From the NCBI RefSeq assembly GCF_000150955.2, contig NC_011675.1, forward strand, positions 124,001 through 188,000: a stretch of DNA of 64,000 bases. The letters run 5' to 3'. Source of the DNA: Phaeodactylum tricornutum CCAP 1055/1. Lineage: Eukaryota > Bacillariophyta > Bacillariophyceae > Surirellales > Neidiaceae. Shown piece by piece: positions 11,157-19,743 of the stretch (the first letter of the stretch is position 1; every line of letters starts with the position of its first letter). Position numbers and translations under genes: made by a program. The notes beneath the pieces are model-generated. The model saw only the letters and a program-made list of their open reading frames with translations, had not been told where the DNA came from and made no database searches.

Positions 11157-12192
11157 ATTTTGCAGTTAGCTTGAGATGGTCCGAAATTTGATTTGAAAAA
11201 TTATGAATGTATAGCAATAGTGGAATTAGAAATTAAGAGTCAGCTACAATTTGCTCTAGGTGCGTGAAGCTAAGAGTAAGTGACATGCATCGCTGGGCAG
11301 TACATTACGCCATAATATTTCAAACCACAAGGGATGAAGGGCAGGCCACACCTTGGTCGGTTACCAATCATTAATCCATTCCGAGTCTCCGTAGTTCGCC
11401 TGGACCTGTCGCGACGGATCCACAGATGGCTCGCCGGTGCATTTTCTCCCTTCGTCTGTTTCGAACTGGTCGTCTATTTCACACTTGACACGCTCGACAT
11501 ATGCCTCTAGAGATCGCGATATTTCCCAGCTCGGTTTATATTTCTCAGAATGAAGCTTTCTCTCGTTTAATTTGGAAAAAGAAACACTTTGATTCCTGTT
11601 GACAAATCCTTCTGCAGCCAGCAAACTCACAGTCAATAGTGGCCGAGTCATGCCAAACAGACAGAATTGGTAGATCTTCATTGCCAGTCACATTGCCTGT
11701 ATACCCTTCTCCGACTTTTTGTGTGGCACGGACGATGCCCGGAGAGGAAAAATAGACTTTTTCTCCGTCTTTTATTCGCAGTTTATTACTAGGGTGACGA
11801 TGCCTGTTTAAATACAAACAGTATGTCTCAAAGGCCACATATATTTCTAAAAGAACCTTAATCTTTTATATGCGTCGCAAACAATGCCCAGAAGTACACT
11901 TTGACTATTTTCATAAGTCTCAACAGTTATAACGGTCAAACTTGTCGACTTGCGTGCTTATGTGATGGAATTGAGCGATATTAATTATAGAATTCGCACT
12001 GACAGTGAAGCATCGTTGCCTTCGAGGAATAATCCAACCATAATTGAGAAATGGAAATGCAGAAGCGCGACGGCGGCGACTGACTGTGAGTTTGGCCTGC
12101 GGCGTCGATGCCGGCTGACTTTTTGCTTTCTTTCCGAGCCGCGGTTTCGTTAGACGACAGTCATTTGTCATCTCACTTACAGTCGTCTCACA
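11157..12192. other. intergenic region around a possible small gene
   Basis: AT-rich. Apart from the uncertain small frame at 11361-11681, I see no gene. The stretch 11840-12192 is the likely promoter of the FkbM-type methyltransferase gene. Confidence 0.4.
11361..11681 (-). CDS. small protein with hydrophobic N-terminus, unknown
   Basis: 106-codon frame from ATG 11681. The second methionine starts a short hydrophobic stretch (MTRPLLTVSLLAAEGF), then a charged mature part with no recognised domain. The only support is length, an ATG start and a signal-like beginning. It could equally be an exon of something larger or non-coding. It is convergent with the histone deacetylase gene. Confidence 0.35.
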   Translation of the reverse strand: MKIYQFCLFGMTRPLLTVSLLAAEGFVNRNQSVSFSKLNERKLHSEKYKPSWEISRSLEAYVERVKCEIDDQFETDEGRKCTGEPSVDPSRQVQANYGDSEWINDW

Positions 12193-13314
12193 ATGGTCTC
12201 GCTTTCAAAGAGACGTACCGAAAAACCAAAAGGCTATAGACCGTATGCTCTATTGGGAATTGGTGTGGTTGCTACGGTGGGAGTCGGAAGCATTATTCAA
12301 ATATCTGTTCCCGACGATATTTTGAGCACTCTGCCGGAAGTAAAGGAGTACAAGCCAACAACGCAGGCACTAGGACGTACAGCTAGTAAACATCCAGGCT
12401 CTACGTTCTATCAATATCCAAAGAACACTGCGGCGTTTGTGCCATCGTCGACGTGCCAGGACGGACTACCGGAAACAGATCCGACACCGTTCATGTCCCT
12501 GGACGACGTTCAACAAGTGGTGACGAAATATGAGCACGAAGAGTACGCGCTCGAAAGGAAAAGGAATTTTGACTCGATTGGAAAGCTTCTCTACCAATTC
12601 GCACTCGAAAAGAACCAAATGCTACTGACGGTTCAAATTGGAGGGATGGATGGCAAAACCAGCGACCCAATGTATCGAATGTTTGTGCGCAGAAACAACA
12701 ATAAATTTTTGAACCACTGGCTGCCGGTAATTGTGGAGCCGGTCCCAGCTAACTTTGATGCCTTGACTGAGACTTACTCAGACGTAATCTCTACCCGAAA
12801 GCTGAAGTGCCGCGTCTTGTCGAACTGGGCGGCCTCGTATTTGGGTGACTCGAAATGCAAATTTTGTCAATTTGACGTATCGGAAACAGCGCACCCTGAT
12901 TGCAACAAACGCGAGAAGTGGGCACGGAAGCAGTTGGGTACTTTAGGTTGTGACTATAGTCGCGTGTTCTTCGGAGCAGATTTTGACAAATGCATCATAC
13001 AAGACGAGATCCCTTGCGGTACAATTGCGGAATTGCTACGTGACAAGCAACTCCCAGATGATGCTCCCATTGCAATGTTACAGATAGACGTTGAAGGTTA
13101 CGAACATGTCATAATACCGTCACTCTTCGACGAATTGCCTGAGTCCGCCCTACCGCCTGTCATTCATTTTGAGCACAAAGTGATGCGCGCGAAAGACGAA
13201 CTCAACGGGACAAAACGCGCCATAGAAATCAACAAGCTGCTGCGCCTACACGGATACATTTTGTTTGACGAAGGTGACAACATGTTGGCCATACGAGTCG
13301 CTTCCAGAGAGTAA
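12193..13314 (+). CDS. membrane-anchored FkbM-type methyltransferase
   Basis: 373 aa, intronless, from ATG 12193. A basic start (SKRRTEKPKGYRPY) followed by one hydrophobic helix at about residues 18-37 predicts a type II Golgi/ER anchor. The catalytic part has the FkbM layout: QIGGMDGKTSDPMYR (the SAM-binding N-terminal motif, usually 'VGANxG'), VIVEPVPANFDAL, and MLQIDVEGYEHVIIP near residue 300, the family's 'D(V/C)EG' signature. Cysteines at KCKFCQFD and the two flanking cysteines could pair, consistent with a lumenal position. Family members O-methylate sugars or lipids. The substrate here is unknown. Confidence 0.75.
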   Translation: MVSLSKRRTEKPKGYRPYALLGIGVVATVGVGSIIQISVPDDILSTLPEVKEYKPTTQALGRTASKHPGSTFYQYPKNTAAFVPSSTCQDGLPETDPTPFMSLDDVQQVVTKYEHEEYALERKRNFDSIGKLLYQFALEKNQMLLTVQIGGMDGKTSDPMYRMFVRRNNNKFLNHWLPVIVEPVPANFDALTETYSDVISTRKLKCRVLSNWAASYLGDSKCKFCQFDVSETAHPDCNKREKWARKQLGTLGCDYSRVFFGADFDKCIIQDEIPCGTIAELLRDKQLPDDAPIAMLQIDVEGYEHVIIPSLFDELPESALPPVIHFEHKVMRAKDELNGTKRAIEINKLLRLHGYILFDEGDNMLAIRVASRE

Positions 13315-13516
13315 AAGTTAATCCATAAACATGTAGTTGGAGATTGCAGGATGCAGCGAAAACGAGTTACACTTGGACAGCTGGGTTTTTTTCGATAGAC
13401 GGCTTTCAATATGTCATTGTTATATGTATAGTCTACTGAATGGCTTCATCTGTTCGCAGAGGCGAATACCGGACGACTCCGTTTTGTTTGCCATGACAAA
13501 ACAGCCGCGCGGAAAG

Positions 13517-14314
13517 CTAAGTAGAAACGGTACAGCCAATCTTGTCACTATCCGCATTCTGATTTGTGGAAGCCCCCGCGATCTCGAAAGCAATCTGCTT
13601 CTTGATTGTTTCCAAAATCGCTTCGGCTTCCGCAAGTTGGCTTCGAACGTTAGAGTTGACGGATCGAATGAGATTGGCCTTGGAATCGAAACCATTGCGC
13701 TCCTCAACAGACTTCGCGGAGCGTGTCTGAAGAATTGGGTTGTACCCCCCTACAGCCATCAAGCTAGCTAGCCGATCCCTAAAACTTTCGGAGGAATGGA
13801 GTTGATTTTCGATAGAATCGTTTATGAGCTCTTGAACATTATTGAGGCGTGCCATAAACTCGTTTTCCTGGATATCAACTTGGCTTTTTAGGTCAGTAGT
13901 TGTGGCTTGGAGTTCATTTCCACGGCGTTGTTCCTTTACCAAGTCGGTTTGAATACTATCCACATGATCTTCTAGATTGAGAATGCGGCTTCGAAGCTCT
14001 GCCAATTGCTCCATGGTTTCACGATTGCATTCTGTGAGAAAAGCAGAAAACGGAATCAAGCGGCCAGACTCTTCACGATCAGCATCGTTGTCAGTAGGAA
14101 TGGCAATTTTAACTGAAACAGCATTGCCAAACTTGGACTCGACGTTGCCACTATCAAGCTTCTTGTCCAACACAGCGTATACGAAGTCACCATTGCTGCT
14201 GTTATCCGAATTGCCAACGATGTTGGTCGCCATTTGATGATTTTCTTTTGCTCGTACTGCTGAGGGCAGCAAAGAGAAAGTTTCCGAGTTGCTGGAAGGA
14301 GGCATAAACGACAT
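13517..14314 (-). CDS. coiled-coil protein, probably plastid-targeted with an upstream first exon
   Basis: 265 aa counted from the ATG at 14314. About residues 90-180 form a heptad-rich coiled coil (ETMEQLAELRSRILNLEDHV and following), and a second helical segment lies near residue 230. No enzyme motif is seen. The frame stays open upstream of this ATG and encodes TLTTFAAVPTIAVAMSF immediately before MPPSSN, a hydrophobic core ending in an ASAF-like AMSF motif. The true start is therefore probably on an upstream exon, with acceptor candidates such as the CTCTCTAG near 14401. As annotated the N-terminus is likely incomplete. Confidence 0.6.
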   Translation of the reverse strand: MSFMPPSSNSETFSLLPSAVRAKENHQMATNIVGNSDNSSNGDFVYAVLDKKLDSGNVESKFGNAVSVKIAIPTDNDADREESGRLIPFSAFLTECNRETMEQLAELRSRILNLEDHVDSIQTDLVKEQRRGNELQATTTDLKSQVDIQENEFMARLNNVQELINDSIENQLHSSESFRDRLASLMAVGGYNPILQTRSAKSVEERNGFDSKANLIRSVNSNVRSQLAEAEAILETIKKQIAFEIAGASTNQNADSDKIGCTVST

Positions 14315-14765
14315 GGCAACGGCAATGGTAGGGACGGCGGCAAAGGTTGTTAGAGTGTTACTTAGATTTTCGTCTTTTCGTTTTGTGATTGCTTTGGAAC
14401 TAGAGAGGCAAAAAGTGGTGCCTTTGGAGGATGTTCCGAGGCAAGACTACCAGCACGTCTCCGTACATAATGTACTGCAGTCCACGACTGCATTTCGTTT
14501 GCCTTTGGAACGGAGGTTTTTTGGCACGTTTGAATCGTACGGTTTGCTGTTTTGTAGCACCCAAGCCCTTCGTGACTGCAATTAGCTTACCACATCCTCA
14601 CAAATTAACGCGATGAGAAATCCCGAGGATTGCGCAAGGTCAATTCCCCCCAGATCACTTTGAGGGGCTTACCACGAGCAGCCACAGAGGCTACTTCTCG
14701 GAAAAACTGATAGTTCCACTCTTTAATTTTACCAAAGGTGGAAGTCTACGCGTACAGACATGATG
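14315..14765. other. probable 5' region (unresolved first exon) of the coiled-coil gene
   Basis: Likely holds the missing first exon and promoter of the minus-strand coiled-coil gene. The donor site could not be fixed from sequence alone. No other gene is supported. Confidence 0.4.
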
Positions 14766-15125
14766 TCACGAGTTTTCTTTGTGAATGGCCGGCATGCCTT
14801 TTTTGCGTTGGGTCCAAATATCCGAAAGCTTGGCACCAAAATATTTGATATCTTTTGATATCCATGGGTCGGCAGTCTTTTTGCGTTCTGTTCGCGTGTA
14901 GCCGCTGAGTTCCGTCGCATCATGAGTTGATCTGCTAGTGTGCTGTGCCTGATGCCAGTTTCCTTTGGAAAGCTCTGCGGTTCTGTCGGGATCAAGTTCG
15001 TCCAGATAGTTACATCTTTCATAGGCGTGCTTTTGGAGTATAAACGAGCGCATATACTCAATTACGAAGTTATATATGTCTCTCGGGTTGTCGCAGATGC
15101 AGGTTTTCATGCCCCGACTATTCAT
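14766..15125 (-). CDS. small protein with RIIa-like docking motif, tentative
   Basis: 119-codon frame from ATG 15125. Residues about 12-30 (NPRDIYNFVIEYMRSFIL) resemble the second helix of RIIa/Dpy-30-type docking domains, which usually read NPxDIYxFAxEYF. The first helix of that domain is absent, so it would have to sit on an upstream exon or the motif is fortuitous. The remainder is polar and charged (TRTERKKTADPWISKD). There is no targeting peptide. Coding status is moderately supported. Confidence 0.4.
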   Translation of the reverse strand: MNSRGMKTCICDNPRDIYNFVIEYMRSFILQKHAYERCNYLDELDPDRTAELSKGNWHQAQHTSRSTHDATELSGYTRTERKKTADPWISKDIKYFGAKLSDIWTQRKKGMPAIHKENS

Positions 15126-15611
15126 TGCCAACCCGTCCCCCCTTACAAGACTTATTTATGTTTATGTTAACAGTAAATCAGTGTTGACGATGCCATAATG
15201 ATGAATCATTTTCCTTCCCGTTTTACGTCGGCACCTACACACATGTAATCGACGAGCAAATCTGAAATTTCCGGAGTAGAATGGAACACATTATTGAAGA
15301 ACACAAAACGACAATGGAGATCACAGTTGAGGAAAACGATGAACTACGAAGATTATGAGTCTACATTGTACTCTTGGATATTCGTAGGGACTGTGGGGCT
15401 GTGATTCGTTGTGTGTGGGACGGAAGCGACTTGTCTTTTAGCAGTAGGCGATTGAACTTCTGGTGAGACGTTGTCCTTACCAGGAGTTTGATCAACACAC
15501 ATACCGTATGCCATTTCGCCCTTGCTTGTTCTAGTCTTTCAACCACAACCTATGGGCGACCGAAAGTGATGGTAACAAACGCAGCTTCAGCTCAAGCAAA
15601 GGAAAAGCAGA
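15126..15611. other. intergenic region, nothing recognised
   Basis: Upstream of the ABC1 kinase gene. A 61-codon minus frame near 15361-15546 has no motif. No repeat or RNA gene was seen. Confidence 0.4.
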
Positions 15612-17525
15612 ATGCTCATAGCGGAAACATCCCCAACTTATTCCCGTGCAAAAGCGCTTTGTCTTAGCAAGCGCGTCCCATTAACTGTAAACTCTTTTTG
15701 GCAAGCGTCCGCGATGTGGTGGAAGTTGCCAGCCCTCAAGGATGAGATGTGCACAATACCGCATTCCGCCATTAGCGGTCTCCAAAAGCTTTTTTCTTAC
15801 AGTGTGGCTCACAGGCGCGAAATTTTTCTAAGTCTCGCGTTTGCCTCGGCCGCGATCTTGGCTCTTCTGTATGCCCTACACCCTGGTTTGCGACGTACTT
15901 GTCAGTTCTGGTCCAGTATCGCGCCACTAGTAGCCGAGTACAAAGTCGTCAATTTTCAACGGCATGTAGATAGATGGCGGGGAATCCCTGATGCTCACCA
16001 TGAAGCGCGTTTGCAACGATTTCACGAACGTTCGGCACCGAAGATCTCCCGCAAAATGGTACGCATGGGTGGCATTTACATCAAACTGGGTCAAATTCTA
16101 TCCACAGTTGGTTCCGGATTTTTAAACGAAGCCTACGTCTCGGCTCTACGCGTGCTTCAAGATGGAGCCCCCGCTCGACCCTATGCTGATATTGTACATA
16201 TTGTGGAATCATCGACCGGTCGAACGATGGATGAAATGTTTGTAGACTTTGAACCGACCCCGATTGGGGCCGCGAGTATCGGTCAAGCACACCGCGCCAC
16301 TTTGCGCCTACCCAATGGTGTCGACGCGGGGACAATATCTGAGCCCGTCATTGTCAAAGTACAGTATCCCGAAGTAGCCCGCTCGTTTCAAATCGATTTC
16401 GACAATCTAGCGGTTGTGACACGCTGGTTCGAACCCGAGCAAGTAGATTTGGTGGAATCATTACGCGCACGACATAATCAAGAGCTAGATTTTCATCACG
16501 AAGCTGATAATTTACGAACAGTCCGTCGGAACCTGCAACGCTCTGGCGTTGAGCCGACACTCGTCCGAATTCCGATGGTCCGTAACGAAACAGGCATCTG
16601 CAATAATAACGTTCTCGTCATGGAATACCTGGAAGGTACCAGTTTGGCTTCCGTCATTCAGCACGAGCAAGATCGGTTTGCACAAGCTCTAGGTAAGAGT
16701 GACGGGAAAGAGCTTCAGCAAATACTACTGGCTCGTATGAAGGAACATTTCGAAAAGGGGGGCGGTACCGGTGAGGGCAGTCTGCTGGCCATGGACTTTC
16801 CTTTGCTGCAGAAGTTGGGACCTGGCGTCACTCGCTTGATTCGCTGGTACGGAAACGTCAGAGAAACTGCTGGAGATTTCGCCTTTACACTACGAACGGC
16901 TTCAGGAAAGATGCGGAATGCTTTCGGAGGAACCGACAATTTCGTCGCGCTCAAGAATCCCAAGCGCACTACGAAAGTCAATCTTGGCCGAGTTTTGAAA
17001 ACGCTCGTTCATGTACACGGTCTTCAACTGATGCAGGATGGCGTGTTTAATGCTGACCCGCATCCCGGTAACGTACTTGTATTGCCAGATGGTCGACTAG
17101 GTCTATTGGATTATGGCATGGTCGGTCGAGTGAGTGAAGAAGACCGTCAAAAGCTAGCCGCGATAGTCCTGTCATTGGCGAGGAATGATCACTTGGAGAC
17201 GGCGACACTCTATTCAGATACCGGATACAAGGCTACCTGGAAGCATGGGGATCTGGCGAGCCATCCCCGGGTCCTACACCGTTTCGCTACTTTTCACTTT
17301 GATAAAATCGATCTTTCACCAATCATACTTAATGGTGAAAAAGTCGGTATTATGCAAGTTTTGGAGTCAACGCGGGAAAGGTCGTTGCCCCTGTGGATTG
17401 AAAATGGTCGTAGACTGAGTGGACTGCTCATAGGTGTCGCCTCTCAGGCTACAAGACCAGTTTCGCTCGCCAAAGAATGGAAGCCAATTGCTCAGCAGGT
17501 ATTGCGCCAACGAAAACAACCGTAA
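15612..17525 (+). CDS. ABC1/ADCK/UbiB family atypical kinase
   Basis: 637 aa, intronless, from ATG 15612. One membrane helix at about residues 75-95 precedes the kinase-like domain. All hallmark elements are visible: the KxGQ motif in GGIYIKLGQILS (about 157), the Ala-rich loop IGAASIGQAH replacing the glycine-rich loop (about 217), the ATP-site lysine in VIVKVQYP (about 246), the QEL helix HNQELDFHHEADN (about 290), catalytic NADPHPGN (about 479) and LDYGMVG in place of DFG (about 498). The family supports ubiquinone or plastoquinone/tocopherol metabolism in mitochondria and plastids. The N-terminus has no ASAF motif. Mitochondrial location is as likely as plastid. Confidence 0.88.
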   Translation: MLIAETSPTYSRAKALCLSKRVPLTVNSFWQASAMWWKLPALKDEMCTIPHSAISGLQKLFSYSVAHRREIFLSLAFASAAILALLYALHPGLRRTCQFWSSIAPLVAEYKVVNFQRHVDRWRGIPDAHHEARLQRFHERSAPKISRKMVRMGGIYIKLGQILSTVGSGFLNEAYVSALRVLQDGAPARPYADIVHIVESSTGRTMDEMFVDFEPTPIGAASIGQAHRATLRLPNGVDAGTISEPVIVKVQYPEVARSFQIDFDNLAVVTRWFEPEQVDLVESLRARHNQELDFHHEADNLRTVRRNLQRSGVEPTLVRIPMVRNETGICNNNVLVMEYLEGTSLASVIQHEQDRFAQALGKSDGKELQQILLARMKEHFEKGGGTGEGSLLAMDFPLLQKLGPGVTRLIRWYGNVRETAGDFAFTLRTASGKMRNAFGGTDNFVALKNPKRTTKVNLGRVLKTLVHVHGLQLMQDGVFNADPHPGNVLVLPDGRLGLLDYGMVGRVSEEDRQKLAAIVLSLARNDHLETATLYSDTGYKATWKHGDLASHPRVLHRFATFHFDKIDLSPIILNGEKVGIMQVLESTRERSLPLWIENGRRLSGLLIGVASQATRPVSLAKEWKPIAQQVLRQRKQP

Positions 17526-18383
17526 CAAATTCTCGATTCTACTGTTGCCGAGACCAATGCGAGTGCCGCTGTGCAGTTTCACGAATGCGATCTTTGGCTT
17601 AGATTATACGTTTGCTGTTTTGTTTCACCTCTGGTCGGTAGTGTCATGATGTGCCAATGACGGAGAGCGAAGCGTTCGGCTGAAAAGATGCAAGGTCCCT
17701 CAACCACTTCTCTACCGATCTTGCCCCGGCACTGTTCCAATGTGGTGCAGGACTTGGGCCGTACTACTCGTCGTCGCAAGCGAAAGCTGAATGCGTGCCT
17801 CAGTACCTGCATCCGTCATCGCTGAAAGCTTACAAAACCAGAACATTTTTGAGACTATCACGTAGAGTGGCCCTGATCACTGCATATCTTCTGCAACAAG
17901 GCGTTTTTCCGAATAGAGTTAATAACTGAACCTGTAATATACACTTGATTTCACAAACTTTACTACAGTGGAAATCCATACATTTTTATATGGAATCTTG
18001 TGCTGTAACACTGTGTCGTCTCAGATATTGTGAAGATGTTGTTTATAACGTATTCGATGTGAAAATAACACGTAGAACTGGCGAAACAATCACAACTACG
18101 GGAATACCCGAAATAATTTGCTATGTTCCAAAGTCTCCGGATACACGATTTCTGGTAATCGTCTGTCCTGTGTAAAAAATTTAGATGCGCCGCCGACAGT
18201 CATCGAGGAATGGCCATACAGGTCACTTCCACTGCTCATGTGGTCATTGCAGATCCAGCAGATTTTGTTCACCCCACTTGTGTGCTGCTTTGACATACAT
18301 CAAGCACACTCAAAAAAGACCAACGAACTCTTTTTCGAGACCAACAGACATATTTGCTACCCAAGTTTTCCCTTGTCACAAAC
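17526..18383. other. intergenic region, nothing recognised
   Basis: Downstream of the kinase gene and upstream of GDP-mannose epimerase. Only short, motif-free frames on both strands. The last 150 bp are presumably the epimerase promoter. Confidence 0.4.
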
Positions 18384-19478
18384 ATGACTATGAAAGAATT
18401 CACCCTTCCTGCTGGTGAAGGCAAGAAAGTGTGCGTCGGCGGCGGTGCCGGATTCATCGGCTCGCACATTGCCCGTCGTCTCAAGGCGGTTGGCTACTAC
18501 GTCGTTGTCGTCGACTGGAAGAAGAACGAGTTCATGGAAAACAGCGAATTCTGCGACGAGTTCATCCTCGGCGATCTCCGCAAGCTCGAAGTTGCCTGTA
18601 GCGCCTGCGAAGGCTGCGCTCAAGTCTACAATCTCGCCGCGGACATGGGTGGTATGGGCTTTATCGTATCGAACGAGTCTGTGCTCGCCTTTAACAACAC
18701 GGCCATTTCGATGAACATGCTCGAAGCCGCTCGTCGCAACAAGGTCAAGGATTTCTTCTACTCCAGTTCCGCATGCGTCTACAACGAAGCCAAGCAGGAA
18801 GACCCAGCCAATCCCGGACTCATCGAAGCGGATGCCTGGCCAGCACGCCCCCAAGACATGTACGGACTCGAAAAACTCTACGCGGAAGAAATGGCTCTTG
18901 CGTACGGTCGGGATTTCGACATGAACGTGCGCATCGCTCGCTTCCACAACATTTACGGTCCCCGTGGTACCTGGAAGGGTGGACGTGAAAAGGCCCCCGC
19001 CGCCTTTTGCCGCAAAGCCATTACCAGTACCGAACACTTTGAAATGTGGGGTGACGGCAAGCAGACGCGCTCGTTTACCTACATCGACGATTGTGTCGAA
19101 GGAGTCTTGCGTCTCATGTTCTCCGACTGCGATGTACCCATCAATCTCGGTAGTACCGAAATGGTCGACATGATTGAATTCGCCCAAATTGCTCTCTCCT
19201 TTGAAGCAAAGAAACTCCCAATCAAGCACATTGAAGGCCCCATGGGAGTGCGTGGGCGCAACTCCAACAATAAGCTTATCATGGAAAAGTTGGGCTGGGA
19301 ACCCACCATGCAAATCAAGGACGGTCTCCGTTTGACCTACTTCTGGATCAAGGAACAGATTGATGCTGAAGGCGGTGACGGGGCTGCCTATTCCACGTCG
19401 GAGATTGTCCAGCAGGTTGATGACACTCTGATGCAGCTGGGCAACGAGAAGAGCACCGCCATTGATCAGTCGGCGTGA
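18384..19478 (+). CDS. GME: GDP-mannose 3,5-epimerase
   Basis: 364 aa, intronless. ATG at 18384; a second ATG two codons on (18390) is equally usable. Extended SDR fold: NAD-binding GGGAGFIGSH (about 17-26), then VYNLAADMGGMGFI, a substrate-pocket segment characteristic of this enzyme. SSSACVYNEA carries the catalytic cysteine (plants have SSACIYPE), and MYGLEKLYAEE supplies the YxxxK dyad (about 159-163). RFHNIYGPRGTWKGGREKAP is the sugar-nucleotide site. The enzyme converts GDP-D-mannose to GDP-L-galactose for ascorbate and cell-wall sugars. There is no targeting peptide, so it should be cytosolic. Codon use is strongly biased (C-ending codons), as in highly expressed genes, which creates a long antisense shadow frame. 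Confidence 0.93.
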   Translation: MTMKEFTLPAGEGKKVCVGGGAGFIGSHIARRLKAVGYYVVVVDWKKNEFMENSEFCDEFILGDLRKLEVACSACEGCAQVYNLAADMGGMGFIVSNESVLAFNNTAISMNMLEAARRNKVKDFFYSSSACVYNEAKQEDPANPGLIEADAWPARPQDMYGLEKLYAEEMALAYGRDFDMNVRIARFHNIYGPRGTWKGGREKAPAAFCRKAITSTEHFEMWGDGKQTRSFTYIDDCVEGVLRLMFSDCDVPINLGSTEMVDMIEFAQIALSFEAKKLPIKHIEGPMGVRGRNSNNKLIMEKLGWEPTMQIKDGLRLTYFWIKEQIDAEGGDGAAYSTSEIVQQVDDTLMQLGNEKSTAIDQSA

Positions 19479-19743
19479 AATGCAGTAAAGGAGGCATCTC
19501 TATTGCTGACCATCGATAATGTGATTGTTTCCTAGCATGCAGTAAGCATAAAAGATCGACAACAACTGAAGTATCATAAAAAGTAGTCTACGTACAGTTA
19601 GCGTTCGTTCGTTGGAACAGTTGCTGACTGTGAGATCTTTCTGACTGTCATTTGAGGGATTTGTTAAATACAAGACCATACACTCAGGAATTCCCGATCC
19701 CCATTTAGGTGTCTTATAAAAGAAGAAAGCAATTAATATATCG

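Noticed and set aside
18357-19313. 318-codon antisense frame inside the GDP-mannose epimerase gene
   Set aside because: Shadow of a gene with strong C-ending codon bias; low-complexity composition and no motif.
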